Source: CAZICM01 sp964537685
GTDB taxonomy: Bacteria; Myxococcota_A; Polyangia; Polyangiales; Polyangiaceae
Direction of reading: 5' to 3'
Length of the DNA: 28,265 nucleotides
Assembly: GCA_964537685.1 (NCBI GenBank)
Contig: CAZICM010000089.1
Location: forward strand, 1 to 28,265
The translations under genes were made by a program, and so were the position numbers. Below the pieces are notes generated by a model. The model saw nothing but the letters and a program-made list of their open reading frames with translations, had not been told where the DNA came from and made no database searches. Positions 1-6,839 of this stretch are shown piece after piece (the first letter of the stretch is position 1; every line of letters begins with the position of its first letter).

Positions 1-1
1 G

Positions 2-676
2 GCGGCCGGTGTGCTTGCGGGCACGGTGACAAGCATGATTCCGGGTGGGGCTCCCGTAGTGGATGAAGCCTTTAAGAAAGGTATTTTGCCGCCCAGAACC
101 GCCAATCACCAGCTTGGAATGGCGATTGGTGAATTGCTCGGCGGCGCGGTGCAATTGTTCGGTTCGTGGTGCATGTTTGGGGGCGGCGCGGTTGTGACGA
201 CTACGGGAATAGGGGCGATTATCGGGGCGCCCGCGCTGGCTGCGTCGGTGGGCTTGGCAGGCGCGGGCATTTTGAATATAACGAGCGGCGTTCAGAATTT
301 AATTGGGGCGCTGAACTCGCTGAGTAGTGGGGGTGGCGTTTCACAGGGGCCGGCATCCCCAGCGCCTTCAGAAAAAGGTGTTGTTTACAAGCGGACCAAC
401 CCTAAATCTCAGGAAGAATACATTGGCCAGTCAAAATCACCTAAACGCTATCAGGATCGCCAGGGTGAGCATAACCGAGCACAGCAGGCTCAGCACAAAT
501 ATGAAGTATTGGGACGCGCTAAACCAGGCAAAGATCTCGATGTTCTTGAGGAATCGATGATCCGAGCGAATGGTGGTCTTAAGAAAGAAGGAGGTTCCCT
601 GGTTAATAAACGACATCAAATGATAGATCCGCGATATAAGGCCGGCGGTGGTAAAATCGACGATCCCAATAAGTGA
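2..676 (+). CDS. Polymorphic toxin C-terminus with GIY-YIG/URI-like nuclease tip (5' partial)
   Basis: The reading frame is open to the left edge, so this is the end of a larger protein; the GTG at 11 is not a convincing start. Numbering from that GTG, residues 35-100 are Gly/Ala-rich and hydrophobic, as in the pre-toxin region of secreted polymorphic toxins, and end in the junction ALNSLSSGGGVSQGP. The tip (about 122-221) carries a GIY-YIG-type series: GVVY (123-126), YIGQS (137-141), Arg146/Arg150, His154, Glu180/181 and Asn199. In the family these residues cut nucleic acid, so the inferred role is DNA or RNA damage in a target cell. An Imm26-like gene follows 25 bp downstream, as expected for a toxin-immunity pair. 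The delivery route (Rhs, T6SS or other) cannot be seen because the N-terminus is outside the window. Confidence 0.72.
   Translation, partial: AAGVLAGTVTSMIPGGAPVVDEAFKKGILPPRTANHQLGMAIGELLGGAVQLFGSWCMFGGGAVVTTTGIGAIIGAPALAASVGLAGAGILNITSGVQNLIGALNSLSSGGGVSQGPASPAPSEKGVVYKRTNPKSQEEYIGQSKSPKRYQDRQGEHNRAQQAQHKYEVLGRAKPGKDLDVLEESMIRANGGLKKEGGSLVNKRHQMIDPRYKAGGGKIDDPNK
305..354 (+). repeat. Toxin-cassette junction repeat, copy 1
   Basis: This 50-bp stretch encodes GALNSLSSGGGVSQGP, just before the variable toxin tip. It matches 1287-1336 at 46 of 50 bases. Three of the four differences are synonymous T/C changes in Ser and Gly codons. The expected role is homology for exchange of toxin tips. Confidence 0.8.
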
Positions 677-701
677 CCAACGAATGGACTAAGGATCTCA
701 T

Positions 702-1187
702 ATGGGCAAAAGAAAGCAGAAATGGTCCGTTGGCGACGTGTTCGTCATCAAGACTTTAAACAATCAATATGTCGCAGCCCAAATCATTGGGCGGGAGGCT
801 GAAGTTCTTAACTCGGTAACAATTGCTATTTTTGACGAACGCTTCGATAGCGCTAATGACGCTATGCAGGCCGAGCTGGATACCTCCCATGTCATTAGTG
901 TAATATTTTCGACACGCGATTCTCTGGACCGAGGCATATGGCAGGTCGTAGGTAACCACCCGGTTATGATACCAAAAAACTTGTTTCCTTATGAGCACCT
1001 GCGAGGTGAAGCAGAGTGGGTTGGCGCGATTGTCCACGGGTCAGGTATAATTAATGAGTTCGTGAATGCCTATTATGGCCTTCTCCCATGGGATGACTGG
1101 ACAGATCCCTCGTATCTCGACAAACTGTTAGTAACTCCTGATAAGAAGCCAACGCATTTAGTCTATAAGTCTTCGCGAAATTCCTAG
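702..1187 (+). CDS. Imm26-like immunity protein
   Basis: A 161-residue soluble protein that opens with KWSVGDVFVIKTLNNQYVAA, the pattern I associate with immunity protein 26 (Imm26) of polymorphic-toxin loci. An AAGGA ribosome site sits about 8 nt before the ATG. It lies directly behind the GIY-YIG-like toxin tip, so its likely job is to bind and neutralise that nuclease in the producing cell and its kin. There is no signal peptide or membrane segment, which fits a cytoplasmic antidote. The family assignment is by pattern memory only. The alternative is an unrelated immunity family with a similar N-terminal beta-strand motif; position alone still supports an immunity role. Confidence 0.68.
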   Translation: MGKRKQKWSVGDVFVIKTLNNQYVAAQIIGREAEVLNSVTIAIFDERFDSANDAMQAELDTSHVISVIFSTRDSLDRGIWQVVGNHPVMIPKNLFPYEHLRGEAEWVGAIVHGSGIINEFVNAYYGLLPWDDWTDPSYLDKLLVTPDKKPTHLVYKSSRNS

Positions 1188-1235
1188 CAGCTCTTAGGTG
1201 CTCAGGGGGCGCCGGCATTTCGTTTTGCCATAGGG

Positions 1236-1643
1236 ATGGTAACGAATGGATTATTAAATATTGGTTTGGGGATCCATGACCTGGTTGGGGCGCTGAACTC
1301 GCTGAGCAGCGGGGGCGGCGTTTCACAGGGACCGGCGGGTGTTCATGGGAATCATAAGGCGAGTCCGAAGCCGCATCATCGATATGAGATTTATGATGTA
1401 AATACCAACAAGGTCGTGAAGACCGGGATCAGTGGGCAACCCCTGAACACAAATGGCACTTCCCCCCGCGCCAACATTCAAGTAAATCAATTTAACAGAG
1501 AGGCAGGAACCAAACAATTCGCGGCTCGCATCGTGGAAACGAATATCCCTGGACGGTCTGCGGCGCTTGAAGCAGAAAAGACTGCAACCCAGCTACTCAA
1601 GAAAGCTGGGCATCCGCTGAACAAGCAAATATTGCCTCATTGA
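1236..1643 (+). CDS. Orphan toxin tip (displaced cassette), URI/GIY-YIG-like nuclease
   Basis: A 135-residue open frame with no full toxin body. Residues 6-34 (LLNIG...GALNSLSSGGGVSQGPA) repeat the pre-toxin junction of the upstream toxin. Residues 48-135 form a different tip with YEIYD (50-54), KTGISG (62-67), Arg78, Arg99, Glu112/Glu114 and Asn129, an order compatible with a URI (GIY-YIG-like) nuclease. I infer an orphan cassette waiting to be recombined onto the toxin upstream. The ATG at 1236 has only a weak ribosome site (AGGG), and the true expression state is unclear. The next gene begins 13 bp after the stop and is the probable immunity partner. The fold assignment is tentative; the orphan-cassette status rests on a repeat visible in the DNA. 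Confidence 0.65.
   Translation: MVTNGLLNIGLGIHDLVGALNSLSSGGGVSQGPAGVHGNHKASPKPHHRYEIYDVNTNKVVKTGISGQPLNTNGTSPRANIQVNQFNREAGTKQFAARIVETNIPGRSAALEAEKTATQLLKKAGHPLNKQILPH
1287..1336 (+). repeat. Toxin-cassette junction repeat, copy 2
   Basis: Second copy of the junction repeat at 305-354, in the same orientation and reading frame. It marks the front of the displaced orphan toxin tip. Recombination between the two copies would delete toxin tip 1 and its immunity gene and put tip 2 in their place. Confidence 0.8.
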
Positions 1644-1656
1644 TCAGGAGCCGTTT

Positions 1657-2307
1657 ATGCATATCAAGGACTTCGGTTTGGATTTTCCATTAGAAGGGTT
1701 GGAATCACATAATCGGGTGGATTTGGAGACCCGGTGCATCATGGCGCTGTATGCTCGGTGTTTTCCCGGGCTCAAAGTGGACCGGGCGTGGAAAGTACAA
1801 ATTCAATGTGTCCCAGAGGTTAAGCGATTTGATTTGATGAATTTTGGCGGTTGCTTTGAGATTCAACAAGCATTTGATCTTGAGCGCTATCGTGCGGCCA
1901 GCCTGAGCGAGCGGAAGCATATAGCACTTGAAACCCTTCATTCTGGAGCTCTGGCCATGGCTAAGTTACGCGGATGGCCCACAGAACCCTTCGAAACCGC
2001 CTACAAATGCGTTATCGAGCGCAATTACGTAAACGAATGGACTTGGCCAAAGTCTCCCAAGTCAAGCCCAGATCGCAAGCATAAAGCTTATGTTCAATGC
2101 TTGCATGAACACGATGGCTTCTATGCTTGGCTTGTTATCGCGGACAAGAAAGGAAACATCCTCGCCAAGGAATTTGCATTCAAGGAATTGCCGAGCGAGT
2201 TTTGTTTTATGCCCATGCTCGAGAAGCTTGAATGGGCATCCAACGAGCGCGTTGTGTTATTCGACTTTCAGGGCAAGGAAGTCAAAGCCTTGACGATACC
2301 AAGCTAA
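1657..2307 (+). CDS. Probable immunity protein for the orphan toxin tip (uncharacterised family)
   Basis: A 216-residue soluble protein starting MHIKDFGLDFPLEG. AGGAG at 1646-1650 provides a good ribosome site 6 nt before the ATG and lies immediately after the stop of the orphan toxin tip, so the two are translated as a pair. I do not recognise the family. Visible features are a Trp/Tyr-rich middle (residues 108-131, including WTWPK) and a beta-rich C-terminus (FYAWLVIADKKG, RVVLFDFQGKEV), with no signal peptide or membrane span. Size, spacing and position behind a toxin tip make an immunity role the best guess. Retaining the immunity gene with a displaced tip is typical of such loci because it protects against kin that still deploy the tip. 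Confidence 0.55.
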   Translation: MHIKDFGLDFPLEGLESHNRVDLETRCIMALYARCFPGLKVDRAWKVQIQCVPEVKRFDLMNFGGCFEIQQAFDLERYRAASLSERKHIALETLHSGALAMAKLRGWPTEPFETAYKCVIERNYVNEWTWPKSPKSSPDRKHKAYVQCLHEHDGFYAWLVIADKKGNILAKEFAFKELPSEFCFMPMLEKLEWASNERVVLFDFQGKEVKALTIPS

Positions 2308-2310
2308 GCC

Positions 2311-2442
2311 CTTTCTCTCATTGCCCCCAAATCCGCCAACCACCCGCTTAAAATGCCCATTGGCCAACAGCTCGGCGGCCCGGTTGTGACCACGACCGGA
2401 ATTAAAGCAATCATCGGCGCGCACCCGCTGAACATGTTTGGG
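2311..2442 (+). pseudogene. Remnant of a third toxin cassette (pre-toxin region)
   Basis: Translating from about 2320 gives IAPKSANHPLKMPIGQQLGG followed by PVVTTTGIKAIIGAHPL. This aligns with ILPPRTANHQLGMAIGELLGG and AVVTTTGIGAIIGAPAL of the first toxin, with about 14 residues deleted between the two blocks. Similarity ends near 2442, next to the end of the methyltransferase fragment on the opposite strand. No toxin tip survives. It shows that the toxin locus once extended further and was cut by the event that brought in the neighbouring - strand genes. Confidence 0.65.
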
Positions 2443-2457
2443 CGAACGCTTCGTGCA

Positions 2458-2868
2458 TCATCCCTCCCCCGGCGCCGCTTCGAGTTCGCTTTGAAAGCTT
2501 CCCCGACCTTGGGCGGCTTGTTGGAGACGCTGATAGATTTCCATGATTTGGGTTTTGGTGCGGAAGTGACCATGGGCTTTTTCATCATTTTTTCGGACAA
2601 TACTAAACGTGTCGAGGATATAGGCGATATCGGCGGGTTCGATTTGATAGAGCCAAAAGAAAGCGGCATCGAGTTCGGCGCGGAGGACAAAGCGGCGTTC
2701 TGGGTTCCAGCGGAAGGGGGGTGTTTCGAAGCCTAGGTCTGTTGCAAAGCTTTTAAGATCCCAGGCGGTGTAGGTGAGCTCGAGGACGCGGTGGATGATC
2801 CATTCTTTTAGTAGCAGTGTTTTTGTTTTATCCCAGGGGCAGGGGGCGAGGTAGCTGCTGAAGGCTGA
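2458..2868 (-). pseudogene. C-terminal fragment of a large Eco57I-type DNA methyltransferase
   Basis: Reading leftward from 2868, directly after the stop of the complete methyltransferase and in the same frame, the sequence encodes about 136 residues ending at a TGA at 2458-2460. It contains RVLELTYTAWDL, FRWNPERRFVLRAELDAAFF, YILDTFSIVRKNDE and FRTKTQIMEIY, a block I recognise as the C-terminal end of large Eco57I-class restriction/methylase proteins, where it usually reads RVLELTYTAWDLxPFA...FRWxxERR...YIMDTFPIVRRKDE...YRTKRxILEIYDAM. There is no start codon or catalytic region. It is most likely the tail of a second methyltransferase deleted at its front. An alternative is that it once formed the tail of the upstream gene and is now separated by one TGA, but that gene has its own complete C-terminus. 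Confidence 0.7.
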
Positions 2869-5800
2869 TCATGTAGATAAATAGGCCCGAATAATTTTAT
2901 CCATTTCGCCTATTCGTCCGCTAATTTTGGCTGTAATCTCCGCTGTCGTTCCTTCAGATGTACGAGCCAACGCCGCCGCTTGCCGCGCCAATTGGGCCAG
3001 TTGAAGAACCATTTCAGATGATGCATCTAATAGGAAGCGCGGAACCGGTAGCTCTCGCATCGATGAAATGTGAATTTGAGGAAACACTTTTCTTGTTTCT
3101 CCGGTCCTATTTTGATATAGTTGGCCGCATATCGCGCTGTTTAGGTATGCGCACAGTGCCCAAAGCACATTGTCATCGTGATTCTTTAGGATAATACAGT
3201 GCACGGAATTCAATGTGCATAACTTTTCACCGTCTACCGCTGCAATCGGGCGAGGCGCAGTCTGGCGATACACAATCTTCGGAGCATCAAAAATCCATGC
3301 CTGCCTCAACGAGGTGCCGGCTTTCTTCTCCTCACGGGTAATTGCTGCGTCTGAATAGTCAATCCACTTGTTTCCAGGCCATCGCACACGAAACGGTATA
3401 ATGTCCTCGCCCTCGATTACCCAACGTGGGTTTGCCCCCAGTGGAATCTTAGAAATAATTCTATCCCGCACTGTTCGGGGGCCTGGATTGATTCCATCTT
3501 TGATTTCCACCACCTCACTAAGTGGAACCGTCAACTTGTGAGCCGATTCATCCATTTTTTCGGGCAATAGGCTGGCACAAGGACGTTTAAGTAACTCCGC
3601 GCTCTGAACCTCAAGAATATCGCGCGGACCTGTCGCGGAACCCACAGCGTTGCGCGAGCGTACCAATGACACACGCGTTTCATCGGCATTTCGGCGTTTG
3701 CCTGTTATGGTCGCCGTACCAACGGTCGCCCCCTCAAAAACGGATGCGTTATAAAGCACTGCTTCCGTCAGAAGATTGGAGGATAACAGCGCGCGGCGCA
3801 TGGGTTCGTAAGACTCGTTTGTGATAATTGTGTCGGGTAAGACATAACTGAAAATCCCGCGAGGAGCAATGAGTTTCGTCGCGAGAGATATGAAACATAA
3901 AAAAAGGTTCATCCGTCCGGTAAATGCTGGGTTACCCTCAATCTCCCCAAGAGACACTGTGGAGAGATTCATCGTTTCGCGCAGCGTCTTATCCGAGCGA
4001 TGAGATTCTCGACTATATGAGGCAACATATGGCGGGTTCCCCAATACCACCCCAAACCCTCCCCTCCCCGCTCCCTTCCCAAATATCGTCGGAAACTCTA
4101 AATGCCAATGAAAAAATGAATACTTCCCTGCCAGCTCTTCTACCGTCTTTATCATCAATTCAGACGCTTTTCCCTGCTTGTCTCTTACCTGTCTCCATAC
4201 TTCGTTCACAGGCGCCGCATCCGAAAGCTCTCCTGTCTGCTTCGGCCATACAAATGCCGCACACCATGCGTCCGCCACCAATCGCTGGTGCCGGTACGCT
4301 TCCTTCGCTTGTATCTCTTTCCATCGCCGCTCTTTGTCTCTTAACCCTTCTATCGCGTCATCCGGCGCCCCCTCCAGCGCCTCCACCGCCAGCGCAACTT
4401 CTTTCGCTTCGTCTGCCCCTCCCTTCGACCATAATGCGTCCAGTCCACGTTGCCCCCCCGCGCCTTTTTTGTTACGTTTCTTGAGCGCCGTTGCTACTTT
4501 CTTGTCGTCCCCCTCCAAGGCTTCCCATGCTTCATCCGGTATCCCCCGGCTCTCCATCAGCTCGGGCGTCGCTCCCAGCAGCGCGTTGCCCCGCCGTATA
4601 TGCGAATTCAAAAAACTCAGCGGACGCCCAGGTTCCACAGCCTCCATCCATAGGCTCACTTTGCAAAGCTCTACCGCCAGGGGATTTAGGTCGACTCCGT
4701 ACACACAACGCCCCACCACCTTGCGCAATGCCTTGCGGTAATCCGCCGCCGAAGGTGTCCCGTTCGCCATGATCCGCGCCAGATGCGAGGCCAGCCTTCT
4801 CGCCGATGCCAATAGAAAATGACCGCTTCCACACGCCGGATCGACCACGCTGATATTGAGCAGCGCTTCCTCGGGCCGCGCCGGATCGGACGCCAGCGCT
4901 TCGTTCACCACGGGTTCCAAGGCGCTGTTGAGCAGCACTTGTACCAGGCTTTCAGGTGTATAATAACTTCCCGACAGCTTCCGGGCATTGCCTTTGCTTT
5001 CGTTACCGCTCGCAAAGCCAAAGTTCCGGCAGTCTTGGCTGACTTGGGGCACCAATTCCAAGAGGCTTTCATAGACGCTGCCCAGTTCTTCCGAGCCCAT
5101 GTCGCGCCAGTTGACGCGGGAAAGGCCGCTGTGTTCGCGTAGCCACGAGAGTTTAAGGACGGCGCCGGATAAAAAGCGGTTTTCTAGGGTCGAGCCTTGG
5201 AGGTCTTGGCATTGGCCTGGTTCAAAGAGTCCGCCCAGGGCCGGGAGGCCAAGCAAGGGTTCGCCTTGTTCGAGGGCTTTAAATACAATGCGCAGGCTAA
5301 TCCATAAATCGTAATGGCGGTCGTGGGCGCTCCTTCGTACAGAGCTATCGCGGAGACGCCGCATTCCATAGCCTTGGGCATAGAGGCGCCGGATGGGATC
5401 GGGAATATCCTCGGGATGAAGGAGGGCGCGTTCCTCGGCGGTCAAGAGAAAAATCATCCGGTAGACGAGGCGCAGAAGCTGTTGAAAATAGGCGGTGACG
5501 CTTAGTTTGCCTTGAAAGAGGGCATCCCGGAGGGGGCGGTTATGGGGATGGGCCAAAAAGCCTTGGCCGAGCGAGACCAAAGCTTCTTCGACGCCCCGGC
5601 GGAGGAATTCGCGGGCGCGGGTGCCTTCTTCCTGGCCTAGGATACGCCATTGTTCGAGGATGCACGATGTGGAGGAATCGCCGGCATGACCAAAGCGGGA
5701 TTCGTGGGCGAGGAGCCAGAGGGCGCTAAAGTCGGCATAGCGTTCTTCTGTGAAGATGCGTTCGAGGTCGGCTTCGATCCAAGCGGGGCGGGTCAGGCTT

Positions 5801-6369
5801 TGGTTATCGCGCAAGATACGGAGGCGCAGGCCATCGGAGCAAATACCCCAGAGGGCATGGGGGGCGGCATTTAAGAATTCCTGGGCGATACCGAAGGCGG
5901 AGCGGCGGCGGGTACCATCGGCAAAGAGGGGCAAGGGGGAATCGATACCCAGGGCGGCTGGGGCGATGACGACGGGGACACGGCCGGCGAGGGCGGCATG
6001 TCCGATATCAAAGGCGCGGCCTTGGAGGTCGGGGATTGGAACAGGTTCGAGAGAATCGAAGCCGAGGGATTTTTTGAGGAGAGCGGAGACAAAGCGGACA
6101 GAGAGAGCGAGGCGGCTATGGTCTTGAGAGACCTTGGAGCGGCCGAGAGAGAAATCGCGGAAGTGGGCCTGAGCGATACGAAAAGAGCGAGCGATTTCAT
6201 CGCGGAGGTTGAGACCTTTTTCGATACGGTAATCGGCATCGGCCTGGAGGGGAGCTTTAAGCTGGGCGGCTTTAGCGAGCCAATCTGGAGAGAGGAGGGC
6301 ACCTTCGATGGCGAGGGCTTCGAAGGCGAGTTGGGGTTCGCGTCGGCGGATAGGTTTGGGGTTGTTCAT
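2869..6369 (-). CDS. Eco57I/TaqI-type N6-adenine DNA methyltransferase of a DISARM-like system
   Basis: A 1166-residue protein that should transfer a methyl group from S-adenosylmethionine to adenine N6 in host DNA, marking self. The N-terminal third (about 85-230, with ALWGICSDGLRLRILRD) is the accessory domain common to these large methylases. The SAM-binding motif DPACGSG lies at 510-516, the following acidic motif CVYGVD at 555-560, and the catalytic NPPY at 778-781. A TaqI-like target-recognition region follows (about 960-1120, with LNSVHCIIL) and a short helical end (KISGRIGEMDKIIRAYL). I see no nuclease motif, so this is a methylase rather than a Type IIG enzyme. The ATG at 6369 has no clear ribosome site. 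It lies downstream of the two helicase genes, separated by an AAA-like gene and a minisatellite, and probably acts as the DrmMI-type partner. Confidence 0.82.
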   Translation of the reverse strand: MNNPKPIRRREPQLAFEALAIEGALLSPDWLAKAAQLKAPLQADADYRIEKGLNLRDEIARSFRIAQAHFRDFSLGRSKVSQDHSRLALSVRFVSALLKKSLGFDSLEPVPIPDLQGRAFDIGHAALAGRVPVVIAPAALGIDSPLPLFADGTRRRSAFGIAQEFLNAAPHALWGICSDGLRLRILRDNQSLTRPAWIEADLERIFTEERYADFSALWLLAHESRFGHAGDSSTSCILEQWRILGQEEGTRAREFLRRGVEEALVSLGQGFLAHPHNRPLRDALFQGKLSVTAYFQQLLRLVYRMIFLLTAEERALLHPEDIPDPIRRLYAQGYGMRRLRDSSVRRSAHDRHYDLWISLRIVFKALEQGEPLLGLPALGGLFEPGQCQDLQGSTLENRFLSGAVLKLSWLREHSGLSRVNWRDMGSEELGSVYESLLELVPQVSQDCRNFGFASGNESKGNARKLSGSYYTPESLVQVLLNSALEPVVNEALASDPARPEEALLNISVVDPACGSGHFLLASARRLASHLARIMANGTPSAADYRKALRKVVGRCVYGVDLNPLAVELCKVSLWMEAVEPGRPLSFLNSHIRRGNALLGATPELMESRGIPDEAWEALEGDDKKVATALKKRNKKGAGGQRGLDALWSKGGADEAKEVALAVEALEGAPDDAIEGLRDKERRWKEIQAKEAYRHQRLVADAWCAAFVWPKQTGELSDAAPVNEVWRQVRDKQGKASELMIKTVEELAGKYSFFHWHLEFPTIFGKGAGRGGFGVVLGNPPYVASYSRESHRSDKTLRETMNLSTVSLGEIEGNPAFTGRMNLFLCFISLATKLIAPRGIFSYVLPDTIITNESYEPMRRALLSSNLLTEAVLYNASVFEGATVGTATITGKRRNADETRVSLVRSRNAVGSATGPRDILEVQSAELLKRPCASLLPEKMDESAHKLTVPLSEVVEIKDGINPGPRTVRDRIISKIPLGANPRWVIEGEDIIPFRVRWPGNKWIDYSDAAITREEKKAGTSLRQAWIFDAPKIVYRQTAPRPIAAVDGEKLCTLNSVHCIILKNHDDNVLWALCAYLNSAICGQLYQNRTGETRKVFPQIHISSMRELPVPRFLLDASSEMVLQLAQLARQAAALARTSEGTTAEITAKISGRIGEMDKIIRAYLST

Positions 6370-6510
6370 GGGAGGGTTGTGGGGCGGGAGGATTATTCGA
6401 AGGGCGGAAAGAAGGCAAGGGGAAAATCTTTATTTGGATAAAATGAGGCGAAACGGGGGGTATGCGGGCAAGCTGTTGGCATTATGGTGGCGGAACGGGT
6501 TTTGTGTAGG

Positions 6511-6829
6511 CATTGCAATGGCGATGCTGTTCCCGAGGAGGTTTTGGACGCGCATTGCAATGGCGATGCCGTTCCAGAGGCGGTTGTGGACACGCATTGC
6601 AATGGCGATGCCGTTCCAGAGGCGGTTGTGGACACGCATTGCAATGGCGATGCCGGTCCAACATCGGTTGTGCGCGCGCATTGCAATGGCGATGGCGGTC
6701 CAGCGGCGGTTGTGGACACGCATTGCAATGGCGATGGCGGTCCAGAGGCGGTTGTGGACACGCATTGCAATGGCGATGCCGGGTTGAAACGGGTGTTGGA
6801 CACGCATTGCAAGGTTGAGATGCGGAAAC
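6511..6829. repeat. 42-bp tandem repeat (minisatellite), seven full units plus a partial eighth
   Basis: The 470-bp gap between the methyltransferase start (6369) and AAA copy A (6840) is filled mainly by this array. Units begin at 6511, 6553, 6595, 6637, 6679, 6721, 6763 and 6805, exactly 42 bp apart. Units 2 and 3 are identical, and the last is partial. Each full unit contains the perfect 10-bp palindrome CATTGCAATG followed by GCGATG, then a more variable half. Because 42 is a multiple of three and the unit lacks stops, all six frames stay open; the + strand reads a 14-residue repeat HCNGDAVPEAVVDT. I treat it as non-coding. The flank 6370-6510 is A/T-richer and could hold the methyltransferase promoter, but no convincing hexamer pair is visible. 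Confidence 0.9.
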
Positions 6830-6839
6830 AAGGGCTGTT

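Noticed and set aside
2304..2690. A 128-codon - strand frame (MSSAPNSMPLSFG)
   Set aside because: It is in a different frame from the methylase tail fragment, which has the recognisable protein similarity.
6511..6829. CRISPR array
   Set aside because: Units are contiguous 42-bp tandem repeats without distinct unique spacers, and no cas genes are nearby.
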